DNA of 64,000 nucleotides from Paenibacillus phytohabitans (GTDB lineage Bacteria > Bacillota > Bacilli > Paenibacillales > Paenibacillaceae). Of the stretch, positions 1-8,759 are shown piece after piece. The DNA lies in assembly GCF_013141775.1 (NCBI RefSeq), contig NZ_WHOB01000016.1:496001-560000 (forward strand), in the 5' to 3' direction. Made by a program: the position numbers and the translations under genes. Positions within the stretch are counted from its first letter, which is position 1. Every line of letters begins with the position of its first letter. Below the pieces are notes generated by a model, which searched no databases, had not been told where the DNA came from, and saw only the letters and a list, made by a program, of their open reading frames with translations.

Positions 1-364
1 CGATCGATTGCGCGTCCAGTTGGCTGGCCGTATTCTGAAAGGTCAATATGGTATTCGACAGCATTTTATCAATGATAGAATGCACCGTTTCATTCGATTC
101 AACATCAAAGTAGCCCACATAATTCGTGTTCTCTACTTCAGCGGATAAACGGATCTTCAGAGCGGGGAAACCCTCGATGCCCACTGACCGGCAAAAACGG
201 ACAACCGCCGCACTGCTTGCCTCCGCTTTGGCTGCTAACTCATGTATGGTCATATGCATCACTTCTTTTGCATTGGCAAGAATGAACTCAGCTACTTTTT
301 TTTCTGATTCCGGCAGTTCATTTAATACCAGTTCAATTTGGGAAATCATGCTTCCTGCTGCCAA
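1..364 (-). CDS. murR: MurR/RpiR-family transcriptional regulator, C-terminal part outside window
   Basis: About 121 residues are visible and the gene runs off the left edge. They form the N-terminal RpiR-type helix-turn-helix domain, including the stretch HELAAKAEASSAAVVRFCR typical of these regulators. The sugar-phosphate-binding SIS domain should lie outside the window. A TTG start at 364 is preferred because AGGAG at 373-377 lies 8 bases upstream; the ATG at 349 has poor spacing. It is the last visible gene of a MurNAc operon (murQ, murP, mupG, then this gene), so it most likely binds MurNAc-6-phosphate and represses the operon. The specific name rests on context; other RpiR regulators look alike at the N-terminus. 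Confidence 0.82.
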   Translation of the reverse strand, partial: MAAGSMISQIELVLNELPESEKKVAEFILANAKEVMHMTIHELAAKAEASSAAVVRFCRSVGIEGFPALKIRLSAEVENTNYVGYFDVESNETVHSIIDKMLSNTILTFQNTASQLDAQSI

Positions 365-425
365 GTTCTTAGCTCCTCTCCTCAGTCTATTCTCCTTATT
401 GTAACAAAATAGATGGGAGTAATCA

Positions 426-1478
426 TTAAGTAGCAGCTGTGAAGCTAAAGCGCCTTCCGCCTTGTCTGACGTAGTCCAATAGAGGAAGGTCCTCTTCTAT
501 CACATGACCAATCACATTAACAGCTTCATGTGCCGGCAGATCTCTTAATGTGATCTGCAGCTCATGTTCATACCGGCCATACAAATAATTATCGACGGTA
601 ATCGTTCCTCTAGGCCGCTTGTTCGTATGCATTGGCGCAATACTTCGGGTCATTACAAAACGTTCCTGATCTGTCCTCGCAGTTTCCGACCGGACCACAT
701 CACGGGCAGCATCCAGGCGGTTCCGGTGAACCGTATCCCAAAGGGCATAAGGCAGTTCTTGGGTTACCCGCAAAGGAATAATCCCATCTTTATACCGCTG
801 AAATTGAATCTGAGACCCTTCGGAAAGGGTTAAATCGCCAACGAAAATTTTGTCTACCGCACAATCCTTCTCTAATTCCAGATAAGCTAGAAAAGAAGAT
901 TGATTCCGGTGCTTCTCTAAGGTAGGCAAGCTATGAAATAACGGTTTTCTCTTCAGCCCGTCTCCCGGAATAAAGGCCATAGTCATAATGCCTTCCGCCT
1001 GCAGCCATCTGTTCTTCGCTATAAATGCTTCTTTATCCAGACCTGTCTCCGGGCGGGGATAATAATTATGCCAGGCCTGGGTATTCTCAAGACAAATATG
1101 ATGCTCTTGTAATGCAGTTAAGAACTCTGGTGTTAAGGTGCTGGCGTTTAAGGCGATTTTCATTTGTTGTGAGTAGGCAGCGATTTCATCGGCGCTAAAA
1201 CCAAAATCCATCCGCAAACCTGTAACACCAGCATCCAATAGAAAGGGAAATGAAAATTTCTCCAATGCTTTTCCGGAAATATCCGCCATCAAGTCCATTC
1301 CTAACCGCCGGGCAGCGTTTGCGATCTCCAGCAATTTCTCCTTCAGTTGTCCGATATCATCTTCCGGCATATGAAGAGAGGTGAATATCTCCGTACAGCC
1401 TGCAGCCTTCATTTGTTCCATATACTTGACGTTGTCTTCTAACGTGCGGTCCGCCACAAAAATTGAAATTCCGAGCAA
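426..1478 (-). CDS. mupG: MupG-like 6-phospho-N-acetylmuramidase (DUF871, TIM barrel)
   Basis: A 350-residue cytoplasmic protein of the DUF871 family. It has the N-terminal (beta/alpha)8-barrel part beginning near LGISIFVADRT and a C-terminal cyclophilin-like part. In Staphylococcus aureus MupG splits MurNAc-6P-GlcNAc, the product of PTS import of the wall disaccharide, into MurNAc-6P and GlcNAc. Here it lies between the MurNAc PTS permease and the regulator, which supports the same role. A TTG start at 1478 is preferred because GAGG lies 8 bases upstream; a GTG at 1487 overlaps that ribosome binding site. The gap to murP is about 27 bases, so the genes are probably co-transcribed. Family certain, substrate inferred from context. 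Confidence 0.85.
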   Translation of the reverse strand: MLGISIFVADRTLEDNVKYMEQMKAAGCTEIFTSLHMPEDDIGQLKEKLLEIANAARRLGMDLMADISGKALEKFSFPFLLDAGVTGLRMDFGFSADEIAAYSQQMKIALNASTLTPEFLTALQEHHICLENTQAWHNYYPRPETGLDKEAFIAKNRWLQAEGIMTMAFIPGDGLKRKPLFHSLPTLEKHRNQSSFLAYLELEKDCAVDKIFVGDLTLSEGSQIQFQRYKDGIIPLRVTQELPYALWDTVHRNRLDAARDVVRSETARTDQERFVMTRSIAPMHTNKRPRGTITVDNYLYGRYEHELQITLRDLPAHEAVNVIGHVIEEDLPLLDYVRQGGRRFSFTAAT

Positions 1479-1505
1479 TGGAATCACCTCAATAGTTCGA
1501 ATCAG

Positions 1506-2924
1506 TTAATCCTGTTCTGCCATAGCCTCTTTGGGTGTGCCGAAGAGATAAGTGGCAATAAATCCGCCAGCGTAAGCCGCAATTAATCCTATGACGTATT
1601 TCAGCCATAATCCATTCGCAATCAAGGGAATTAACGCAACCCCGGAAGGACCAATGGCAATCGCTCCAACGTTGCCGAATAAACCAATGACCGCACCGCC
1701 GATCCCTCCGCCAATACAAGCTGTAATAAACGGCCGGCCCAGCGGTAAGGTAACCCCGTAAATTAAGGGCTCGCCGATTCCCAGAATACCCACCGGAAGT
1801 GCGCCTTTAATCATGTTGGTTAATGATTTATTCTTCTTGCAGCGAATCCATAATGCAATGGAAGCCCCAACCTGCCCCGCACCAGCCATAGCCAGCATCG
1901 GAAGCAACAGCGTCATCCCTGAATCATTGATCATCTCAATATGAATCGGCGTCAATACCTGATGCAGTCCTAACATAACAAGTGGAAGGAACGCTGCTCC
2001 TAATACGAAGCCTGAGAATGCACCGCCAACCTCTAGCGTCCAGTTGATAGCTCCGATTAAATTGGTGGAAATAAATCCGGCGAATGGCATGATGAAGAAG
2101 ATTGTAATCAGCCCTACGGCCAGCAAGGCGATTGTAGGTGTAACGATAATATCAACCGCATCCGGAATCACTTTACGCAAATATTTCTCCACGATGGATA
2201 GAATCCATACGGCGATTAGAACGCCGATAACCCCACCTTGCCCTGCCGTTAAAGGTGCCCCCGTAAATATATTAAAAATGGGCAGGTCAGCTGTAACCCC
2301 TGTTAAGAGCGTTACCCCGCCGATTACACCACCAAGCGCAGGAGTAGCTCCAAATTCTTTAGCTGCATTAATACCGACGTAAATCACCAGGTAACTGAAA
2401 ATCGCGTTTTTGATAACATTTAAGATCGTTACATACTGCTGCCAGGTTGCAGTGTCTAAGTTGCCCGCTGTAATATTGTTAGCTAGAATTGAGCCAATAC
2501 CCGCAATTAATCCGGCTCCAACGAATGCAGGGATAAGCGGTATGAAAATATTCCCGATCTTCCGTAAAAAGTTTTTGAACGGCGTATCATTCTTCTTTTT
2601 AAGCTGCGCTTTCATTTGTGCGCCTTTGGCCTGTAATTGTTCAGCCGAAATAGTACTTTCGCCCGCTGTAGCACTCTCTTCAAGCACGATACCGAACTCT
2701 TCAGCCACCTTGGTCACGACCCCGGGTCCGAGAATGACTTGATACGTATCATCATCCACCACACCCAGAACCCCGTCGATTTGCTTCAGCTCTGCTTCGG
2801 CGATCCGGCTGCGGTCCACAACCGTTACACGAAGACGGGTCATACAATGGGTATACGAGGATACATTCGCTCGGCCACCGATAGCCCCTAGTATTTTGAC
2901 CGCTAAATCATGATATTTACTCAT
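1506..2924 (-). CDS. murP: PTS N-acetylmuramic acid transporter subunit EIIBC
   Basis: A 472-residue membrane permease of the glucose/sucrose PTS superfamily. Residues 1-80 form the EIIB domain, with the phosphorylatable cysteine at position 27 in the motif THCMTRLR. The rest is a multi-spanning EIIC domain with the conserved segment GIGEPLIYGVTLPLGRP. There is no EIIA domain, so it must borrow a glucose-type EIIA, as MurP proteins do. It imports and 6-phosphorylates MurNAc or MurNAc-GlcNAc. It sits 26 bases downstream of murQ and upstream of mupG. An AAAGGGG ribosome binding site precedes the ATG. A sucrose or trehalose EIIBC would look similar; the MurNAc call depends on the neighbours. Confidence 0.86.
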   Translation of the reverse strand: MSKYHDLAVKILGAIGGRANVSSYTHCMTRLRVTVVDRSRIAEAELKQIDGVLGVVDDDTYQVILGPGVVTKVAEEFGIVLEESATAGESTISAEQLQAKGAQMKAQLKKKNDTPFKNFLRKIGNIFIPLIPAFVGAGLIAGIGSILANNITAGNLDTATWQQYVTILNVIKNAIFSYLVIYVGINAAKEFGATPALGGVIGGVTLLTGVTADLPIFNIFTGAPLTAGQGGVIGVLIAVWILSIVEKYLRKVIPDAVDIIVTPTIALLAVGLITIFFIMPFAGFISTNLIGAINWTLEVGGAFSGFVLGAAFLPLVMLGLHQVLTPIHIEMINDSGMTLLLPMLAMAGAGQVGASIALWIRCKKNKSLTNMIKGALPVGILGIGEPLIYGVTLPLGRPFITACIGGGIGGAVIGLFGNVGAIAIGPSGVALIPLIANGLWLKYVIGLIAAYAGGFIATYLFGTPKEAMAEQD

Positions 2925-2950
2925 GTTTGTGCCCCTTTCTTCTTATCGCT

Positions 2951-3838
2951 TTATTGAATCGCCTGACGTACGAAGCCTTGTGATTCTTCGAGCCGTTGCA
3001 CAGCTTCTTCTTTAGATAGTCCCGCCAGAATCATTACAATGGCAATCTTCGGCTTCTGATCGGCCTGCTGCAGATAATCCTCTGCCGTTTCAGCGTCACA
3101 CTCTGTCGCATCCATAACAATCCGTTTGGCACGTTCAACAAGCTTTTCATTCGTTAGCTGTACATCCACCATTAGATTTCCATACACTTTGCCCGTACCG
3201 ATCATCGAAGCTGTAGACAGCATATTGCAGATTAATTTCTGCGAACTACCGGCTTTTAAACGTGTTGACCCTGTTAATACTTCCGGTCCATTTACAACTT
3301 CTATCGCAATCCTGGCTATTTTACCAATCGCTGAATCCTTGTTGCAGCTTACGGCTACAGTTGGTGTACCTATAGAATTGGCATATTCTAATCCGCCGAT
3401 AACATATGGTGTGCGTCCGCTGGCGGCAATTCCGACGACTACATCTTGGGCTGTCAGCTTAATGTCCTGTAAATCCTGCACCCCTAATTGTTCGTTGTCC
3501 TCTGCACCTTCGACCGCCTTGATAAACGCCCTTTCTCCCCCGGCAATTAGCCCGATGACCTCCTCTGGTGTTGTTCCAAAGGTCGGCGGACATTCAACAG
3601 CATCCAGTAAGCCGATACGTCCGCTTGTTCCAGCCCCCATATAAATTAAGCGTCCGCCTTGTTTGATCGCCATGGTAATCACTTCTACTGCTTTGGCAAT
3701 TTGCGGAATCTCTTGTTTAACCGCTTGTGCGACCTTATGATCTTCTTCATTCATCACTTCCAGAAGTTCAAGAGGAGTTAATTCATCCAGGTTCATTGTT
3801 TTCTTATTGCGGGTCTCTGTTGTCAAATGCTCTAACAT
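2951..3838 (-). CDS. murQ: N-acetylmuramic acid 6-phosphate etherase
   Basis: A 295-residue SIS-fold lyase, close to the usual length of about 300. It removes the D-lactyl ether from MurNAc-6P to give GlcNAc-6P and D-lactate. The start [10 protein letters not shown] and the sugar-phosphate motif [20 protein letters not shown] are hallmark MurQ segments, followed by the glycine-rich [18 protein letters not shown]. It is the first gene of the operon. The promoter and a palindromic operator lie 48-76 bases upstream, and a GAGG site sits 5 bases before the ATG. GlcNAc-6P would feed NagA/NagB encoded elsewhere. Confidence 0.95.
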   Translation of the reverse strand: MLEHLTTETRNKKTMNLDELTPLELLEVMNEEDHKVAQAVKQEIPQIAKAVEVITMAIKQGGRLIYMGAGTSGRIGLLDAVECPPTFGTTPEEVIGLIAGGERAFIKAVEGAEDNEQLGVQDLQDIKLTAQDVVVGIAASGRTPYVIGGLEYANSIGTPTVAVSCNKDSAIGKIARIAIEVVNGPEVLTGSTRLKAGSSQKLICNMLSTASMIGTGKVYGNLMVDVQLTNEKLVERAKRIVMDATECDAETAEDYLQQADQKPKIAIVMILAGLSKEEAVQRLEESQGFVRQAIQ

Positions 3839-3885
3839 GATTTCCTCATCATCCTTTTCTGTTTATGAAATCGCTCTCTAAGTGA

Positions 3886-3914
3886 AGAATAACATCACTG
3901 AAATATTATTTCAA
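3886..3914 (-). promoter_or_regulatory. Promoter of the MurNAc operon
   Basis: On the minus strand a -35 box TTGAAA (3909-3914) is followed by a 17-base spacer and a -10 box TATTCT (3886-3891). A TG one base before the -10 makes it an extended -10 promoter. It lies 48 bases upstream of murQ. The adjoining palindrome covers the -35 and spacer, as expected for repression. Confidence 0.7.
3899..3913. promoter_or_regulatory. Palindromic operator, probable MurR/RpiR binding site
   Basis: TGAAATATTATTTCA is a perfect 7-1-7 inverted repeat overlapping the -35 box and spacer of the murQ promoter. RpiR-family repressors of amino-sugar operons bind palindromes of this TGAAA...TTTCA type. The assignment to the regulator at 1-364 is inference from position. 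Confidence 0.65.
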
Positions 3915-3963
3915 CATTAATTTTTTTTAATTAAAATTTAATATCAACAAGAGGTTGGGTACG

Positions 3964-4008
3964 CAAAAAAAGAGCCTGCCCCAAAAGCTACTATTGGCAT
4001 CTGGGACA
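3964..4008 (-). terminator. Probable rho-independent terminator of the stalk-domain gene
   Basis: Read on the minus strand, TGTCCCA pairs with TGGGGCA (one G-T pair) around an 18-base loop, followed by a run of seven T. It lies downstream of the gene ending at 4214. The hairpin is imperfect and may come from mobile-element sequence. Confidence 0.4.
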
Positions 4009-4011
4009 CCT

Positions 4012-4213
4012 TCAATTCTTAAGTAAGAACAACGTGTGCACTTGAGTGGACGCTCCGCGAACGGACTGTTTAAGCGGAAAGCGAATCTTCAATCTTATAA
4101 AAGCACAAAAAAAGAAACCGCTCCTGTGTAAAATGGAAGTACAACCCAACCATTTCAAATCAAAGGAGAAGCTTCTTACTTTTGTACATTCAACAAACCA
4201 TGGACCAACCCAA
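4012..4213 (+). mobile_element. Possible remnant of an insertion-sequence 5' end
   Basis: This stretch carries an AAAGGAG ribosome binding site at 4163-4169, then a TTG start (4182) reading LYIQQTMDQP. That resembles the N-terminus of some IS1182-type transposases as I recall them, but no transposase body follows: the neighbouring stalk-protein gene interrupts it. No inverted repeats or target duplication could be recognised. The call is tentative; the stretch may simply be noncoding. Confidence 0.2.
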
Positions 4214-5371
4214 TTACAAACCACCCAACCGGTACGTATAAGTCTTGCTGTCTTTCTTGCTGTCCGTGAATTCAAACTGCAGTTCTGACTTATCAGCGCC
4301 GCTGCCTGCGAACTTGATCCCATCATATTTGAATCCCGGCATATCCGTAGGGTTAATTCCGAACTCTTTGTAGAGGAGGATTGCCTGCTTGGCTCCGGTG
4401 TCAATCAGCGTCAGCAGACCTTCTTGCGAGGATCGGGCAATTAGATAACCCTCTCCTATGGCTTCAATAGCGTAGGTTTGCTCCGGGGTACCTGCCAGCT
4501 TCGAAACGTTCCAGGCTTGCAGGACGGAAGCATCCGGCGCAATCAACCGGACCGTGTGGCCGTCGTTCATAACGGCGTTCCCGGCATACGTCTTCAAGTC
4601 CTCAGGAGAGAACTGCCAGTAATGGGCAGTCGATTGGCGCAGGATGGCCCCTTTTTTGACAAAAAGGTTGAATACCGTCAGGTTGATCGAAGGTTCACCG
4701 CTGGAATTCTGAATGGTCACCAAATCCGCATCTTCTGAAATCTTCACCGATGTCAGCTGTGTTCCCGCAATATAATAAGGTTCAAGCTTGGCTGTAGAGG
4801 CGCCCATAGAGTGAACCACTCCGGCTGCATCCCGCTTATATAAAGTGCCGTCCACCCCGTTTAAGAAATACGCGTCTTTGCTGGTCTGGCCGTCACCGAC
4901 AAATTCAGGATAGCTGATGAGCGCCTCCCGGCTGTCCGCATTCCATTGCAGTGAGCCCCCAATAGCATCATTCACGAACCGCAGTGGGATGTAGAGCTGC
5001 TTATTCACCTGCTGGAAGGCTGCGGAATAAGTGATTTGCTTCCCGTTTACCGTTGCAATGCGGCTCCCGATCTTCATGCTGCCCTTCGTGAACAGATTCC
5101 CGATGTTGATCATTTTGGAATGTTCATCATAACTGACCGTTGCCCCCCTGACATAGAGCATGTCCAGCGAGAGCATTACCATTCCATTCATTAGGGTGGC
5201 TCCTCCTGCTGAGGAGGTGATCTGCGAGTTGTTCAAATAGATACGGATAGCCGGTAATTTCGCGGTCTGTGCTGTACTAGTAGCTGCTGCTTCCATAGCG
5301 GGGGGATGAACAACACCCGTGACAAGAACACTAAGACCAATGATCTGCAGAATTTTTTTGAAAGTAATCAT
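4214..5371 (-). CDS. Secreted copper-amine-oxidase N-terminal (stalk) domain protein
   Basis: A 385-residue exported protein. After an N-terminal hydrophobic signal segment (about residues 5-30) comes a stalk domain of the copper amine oxidase N-terminal type. It has two characteristic pieces, one around MLSLDMLYVRGATVSYDE and one around LYIPLRFVNDAIGGSLQW. The remaining 250 residues look like a beta-rich domain and are not recognised. These domains are common in Paenibacillus cell-surface proteins and imply no oxidase activity. The ATG at 5371 is chosen because it has a GGAAGGGG site and starts the signal peptide; an upstream in-frame ATG at 5407 has none. It appears to be a single-gene unit. 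Confidence 0.7.
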   Translation of the reverse strand: MITFKKILQIIGLSVLVTGVVHPPAMEAAATSTAQTAKLPAIRIYLNNSQITSSAGGATLMNGMVMLSLDMLYVRGATVSYDEHSKMINIGNLFTKGSMKIGSRIATVNGKQITYSAAFQQVNKQLYIPLRFVNDAIGGSLQWNADSREALISYPEFVGDGQTSKDAYFLNGVDGTLYKRDAAGVVHSMGASTAKLEPYYIAGTQLTSVKISEDADLVTIQNSSGEPSINLTVFNLFVKKGAILRQSTAHYWQFSPEDLKTYAGNAVMNDGHTVRLIAPDASVLQAWNVSKLAGTPEQTYAIEAIGEGYLIARSSQEGLLTLIDTGAKQAILLYKEFGINPTDMPGFKYDGIKFAGSGADKSELQFEFTDSKKDSKTYTYRLGGL

Positions 5372-5498
5372 AAAGAGCCCGCCCCTTCCTTTCTCAGAAA
5401 ATACCATATCTCAAATCATAGCATACAGCAGATAGAATACAAAAATTAAATGGTAGACTGAGAAAAGTCAGGAAAGCGGGACGGGCAGTAAGTATTAG

Positions 5499-6608
5499 TT
5501 ATCTCACTTCTTGACGGACACCCGAAGCGCTTGCCTTACGGATCGCATCCATCAGACGATGCACGCGGACCGCCTGGTTGAAATCGGGCAATTCCACCTC
5601 TTCCCCGTCAAGCCGCTGCGCCAGTCGGGCATAGAGATGAGCCACATTGTACCCGGGACCGGCAGGCAGATGCCGTACCAGTGAAGTATACACTTCTGGT
5701 GTTTCCAGTATCTCTGTCTCACCGGAAGTTCGGACGAGCTGAAGCTTCAGCCGGTCCATCTGAAACATTAGCTGATCCTGCGGAGTGATGACCAGTTCAC
5801 CACCGGTTCCGATGATCCTCAGCGTAAATCCAGGGGCACCGCCATTAACAAACTGGGCCGAAACTAGTGCATTCTGTGCCAGCTTCCCGTTAACGAGCAC
5901 GTGATCCGGTGCATTTGCGGTCACTGATGCACCAGTCTCCAGTACGTGAACTTCAGGGTATTGCGTATCCAGCCTACCGGACACCTCTACAAACGGCGCT
6001 ACCATATATTCAATCGCATCAAGTATATGCGCTGCCCCGATTGTCAGTTGATCTGCCCCGTTAGCTTCATCCAACAGATAGACATGTGCCTGGTCCACTG
6101 TTCCGTTCGCGGTAGGAAATACAGGCAGGGTAACTATTGTATTCACAGCCAATATTCGGCCAACAACACCTTCTGTGACCAAGTCCCTGATGTAGCGGAC
6201 AGTTGGATTCCCCCGTGTCTGAAGACCCACTATATGCTTCACTCCCCGTTCTTCCGCGAGTTCAAGCAGCGCTTCCGCCTCCGCAGTGTTCCTGGCAAGC
6301 GGCCATTCACTGTACACATGTTTGCCGCCATCCAAGGCTTCCCGGATCAGTCGGTCATGTTCGGGTACTTTTACAGTTACCACTACTATGTCAATTCCGC
6401 TCTGCCCTGCCATCTCTGAAGTACTTGTATAATAAGAGCCGATGCCGTGGAGCTCAGCCGCCGCCTGTGCGCTCTCTACCCGTGTGCCGGTTACTGCTCT
6501 CACCTCATAATTCTCAAGCGCTGCGAGTGCGGGAATGTGAGCCAGTCCACCCCATCCGCCTGCTCCAACGATTCCCGCTCCCCATGATGCTTTTTTTAAC
6601 ATAGCCAT
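5499..6608 (-). CDS. Gfo/Idh/MocA-family NAD(P)-dependent oxidoreductase
   Basis: A 369-residue cytoplasmic protein. The N-terminal Rossmann fold has the dinucleotide motif GIVGAGGWGGLAHIP. The segment HVYSEWPLARNTAEAEALL corresponds to the family's EKP region but has EWP, so the catalytic lysine is replaced by tryptophan. The second half is the usual alpha/beta substrate domain. Family members act on sugars, inositols and related compounds; the substrate here is unknown. The start has a GGAGG site 7 bases upstream. The gene is divergent from an HxlR regulator across 128 bases, so it is a likely target of that regulator. Confidence 0.82.
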   Translation of the reverse strand: MAMLKKASWGAGIVGAGGWGGLAHIPALAALENYEVRAVTGTRVESAQAAAELHGIGSYYTSTSEMAGQSGIDIVVVTVKVPEHDRLIREALDGGKHVYSEWPLARNTAEAEALLELAEERGVKHIVGLQTRGNPTVRYIRDLVTEGVVGRILAVNTIVTLPVFPTANGTVDQAHVYLLDEANGADQLTIGAAHILDAIEYMVAPFVEVSGRLDTQYPEVHVLETGASVTANAPDHVLVNGKLAQNALVSAQFVNGGAPGFTLRIIGTGGELVITPQDQLMFQMDRLKLQLVRTSGETEILETPEVYTSLVRHLPAGPGYNVAHLYARLAQRLDGEEVELPDFNQAVRVHRLMDAIRKASASGVRQEVR

Positions 6609-6736
6609 ATATTGTTACCTCCACATTTAGCGTTGTACTGACACGATTGAATATAACCGTTATAATCAAAACAAAAAAGTACGCACTTTTTCGTAATATA
6701 GTTACCATTTGGGTACGTTGAAGGAGATCGATAATC

Positions 6737-7123
6737 ATGACATATGAGCCTAACGAGGGGAATGCTAACGCTATACCCGGCAATACAAAGTACCACAATC
6801 CGACCGAAGCCACACTGGAGCGGATCGGCGGCAAGTGGAAGACAGCCATTCTCTGCCTGCTGGCCGAGCAAGGAACCATGCGTAACGGAGAGATGCTGCG
6901 CACGCTGTCGCCGGTCACCCAAAAAATGCTCACCCAGCAGCTCAAAGAGCTTGAAGCAGACGGGCTTATTCTCCGGACCGTGTTCTCGGAAGTGCCTCCT
7001 AAAGTGGTATATGAGCTGACGGACAGCGGACGGTCTCTCGGGATGGTCCTTGATCCGCTTTGTGAATGGGGCAAACGGTTTGTTAATACAGTAAACCAGG
7101 ACACAAGCACCGGGAAAGAATAA
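6737..7123 (+). CDS. HxlR-family winged-helix transcriptional regulator
   Basis: A 128-residue DNA-binding protein with the HxlR core: IGGKWKTAILCLL, then LSPVTQKMLTQQLKELEADGL as recognition region and wing. Thiol-sensing members of this family carry a conserved N-terminal cysteine just before the proline of the first helix. Here that position reads HNPTEATLERIGGKWK, so the cysteine is absent. The signal is therefore probably not the classical thiol-disulphide switch. It is divergent from the oxidoreductase at 5499-6608 and probably controls it and itself. AAGGAG precedes the ATG. Confidence 0.88.
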   Translation: MTYEPNEGNANAIPGNTKYHNPTEATLERIGGKWKTAILCLLAEQGTMRNGEMLRTLSPVTQKMLTQQLKELEADGLILRTVFSEVPPKVVYELTDSGRSLGMVLDPLCEWGKRFVNTVNQDTSTGKE

Positions 7124-7127
7124 ATCA

Positions 7128-7162
7128 AAAAAAGCCTCTGTCATCTAAAATGACAAAAGCTC
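7128..7162 (-). terminator. Rho-independent terminator of the small membrane protein gene
   Basis: On the minus strand TGTCAT pairs with ATGACA, flanked by extra pairing, and a run of seven T follows. It lies just after the gene ending at 7212 and close behind the convergent HxlR gene. Confidence 0.55.
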
Positions 7163-7211
7163 CTTCATCCGGCAGACCTCTCTGCCTCCAGTACAAATAA
7201 CTTTATGTATC

Positions 7212-7571
7212 TTAAGCCTTAAATAAAATAACAATTTCGGTAATCAGGATCAGCCCGGCAGCAGACACGCCCAGTGAATTAATGATTGTCAGCGCGTCCG
7301 GGTAGTTCTCTTTCCGGAACTGTGAGCAGAGCGAAACCGTCCATAACACGCTGAAAAAGAGTCCGGCTGACCCGCAGCCATGCTCATTCAGCACCTGTCT
7401 TCTGCGTTGAAAGAACCGGCCCAGCCCGGCAAAAGTGAACACCATATAAATAATAAGCTCAGCCGATGATATCGCAATGACCTCGCCTGCAGAAAAAAGA
7501 TGCATTAATGCGTACTGAATGCTAAACCCCATAATTACAAGCATGTTAAAGGAAACCTTGTGTAAACTCAA
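7212..7571 (-). CDS. Small integral membrane protein, unknown function
   Basis: A 119-residue protein with about four hydrophobic segments (starting near LVIMGFSIQYALMHLF, AELIIYMVFTFAGL, AGLFFSVLWTVSL and LGVSAAGLILITEIVILF). A TTG start at 7571 is chosen because GGAGG lies 8 bases upstream; a GTG further up at 7604 has none. I do not recognise the family. It stands alone with its own terminator and neighbours unrelated genes. Confidence 0.6.
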   Translation of the reverse strand: MSLHKVSFNMLVIMGFSIQYALMHLFSAGEVIAISSAELIIYMVFTFAGLGRFFQRRRQVLNEHGCGSAGLFFSVLWTVSLCSQFRKENYPDALTIINSLGVSAAGLILITEIVILFKA

Positions 7572-7723
7572 GTCTTCTTCCTCCCTTTGCGTAATAATGT
7601 ACACAGCATTAAGATAACGCTTACATTATAATTGTAATCGTTTTCCTTTTCTGTGATTAATGACGCTTCCGGCCTATAGGATACTATGCATTATGGGTCT
7701 TATCAGCCAAATATTGCACACAC

Positions 7724-7754
7724 AAAAACCGAGCTGTGACGGTAACAGCCCGGT
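7724..7754 (-). terminator. Rho-independent terminator after the secreted protein gene
   Basis: On the minus strand ACCGGGCTGT pairs with ACAGCTCGGT (one mismatch) around a 7-base loop, followed by TTTTT. It sits 47 bases after the gene ending at 7801. Confidence 0.75.
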
Positions 7755-7800
7755 CTCTCTACAAATCTATACATAGATCATGATTATTTTACCGCTCAAC

Positions 7801-8718
7801 TTACATAGCTATCAGAAAATCATTCACAGCCTGTGTTCTCTTATCGCCGTTCTTCTCGAGCAGCAACAGGAAATCACCAAGCTGTGTCAGCAGCCTGCTG
7901 TTATCGGTCTGCTCAGGACCGGCTTCGGAAAGGGTATTCTCATAAGCGATAACTGCTTCTTCCTTGATGACCTGTGTCTTCTGGTCGAACAACGGTGTGT
8001 TCGGGGTTCCGTAGAATACATACCTTCTGGACACTTCAAAAGCTTTTTTCACCGCCGCAGTTCGGTTAGAGGTCTTGTATGTCTGTACAAAAGCCTCATA
8101 TTGCACCGCCCGTTCCACAACTTGGTACCAGTCAATCTGTAAAGTTCCGTTGATCACAGACGGCTGCTCCGACTCTGCTGCCATCAGATCAATGTAAGCC
8201 TGCAGATCTTGGCTGATGTACGGCTTGAATACTTTGAAGCTCTTGTAATGGATAACCGGTACAAACTGGCCGCCGTCCGTCCCCAGCTTATAGTCCATGG
8301 CCGTCAAGTCCTGCAGTACCACGCGGGAATCGTACTGCTTCACCTTGAAGCGCGCCAGCACCATGGTCATGCCGGAGGTGTATATGCTTTTGATATCCTT
8401 TTGAATGGCAGGTGTATTCATGCGTTTGGTGGCTGTGGGCAGATAAGCTTTCAAAGCATTTTCCAGATGCAAAACGGCCAGATTGGCCTCTGCCTGCGTC
8501 ATTTGACTAATACGGTTAACTAAGGTCGCCTGGGCCAGACTGAGCGTGGAAGGCTTCTTCACTCTTTGCTCAAATAAGCTGAAGGCTTCCGTAGGCTTCA
8601 CCGCCGCTGCCTCTGTATATTGAGGGAAGGCACCAAGGACGGTAATCCCGGCACCCGTCAAAAGCATTGCTGAGCCGAGCGCCGCTGCTACACTTTTCGT
8701 AAACCTGGTTTGTCTCAT
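7801..8718 (-). CDS. Secreted protein of unknown function
   Basis: A 305-residue exported protein. The N-terminus has a typical signal peptide: positive RQTRFTK, a hydrophobic core, and a likely cleavage near YTEAAA at about residue 38. The mature part is rich in helices and has no recognised catalytic motif, lipobox or wall anchor. The ATG at 8718 has AAAGG 9 bases upstream; a GTG at 8724 is less likely. It is followed by its own terminator and is probably monocistronic. I do not recognise the family. Confidence 0.6.
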   Translation of the reverse strand: MRQTRFTKSVAAALGSAMLLTGAGITVLGAFPQYTEAAAVKPTEAFSLFEQRVKKPSTLSLAQATLVNRISQMTQAEANLAVLHLENALKAYLPTATKRMNTPAIQKDIKSIYTSGMTMVLARFKVKQYDSRVVLQDLTAMDYKLGTDGGQFVPVIHYKSFKVFKPYISQDLQAYIDLMAAESEQPSVINGTLQIDWYQVVERAVQYEAFVQTYKTSNRTAAVKKAFEVSRRYVFYGTPNTPLFDQKTQVIKEEAVIAYENTLSEAGPEQTDNSRLLTQLGDFLLLLEKNGDKRTQAVNDFLIAM

Positions 8719-8759
8719 GAACACACACCTTTCAGAGATCCTCGGATATAGCTCTCATT

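Noticed and set aside
4012..4404. A minus-strand 130-residue protein overlapping the stalk-domain gene
   Set aside because: It is out of frame with the supported gene over much of its length and has no homology-like features.
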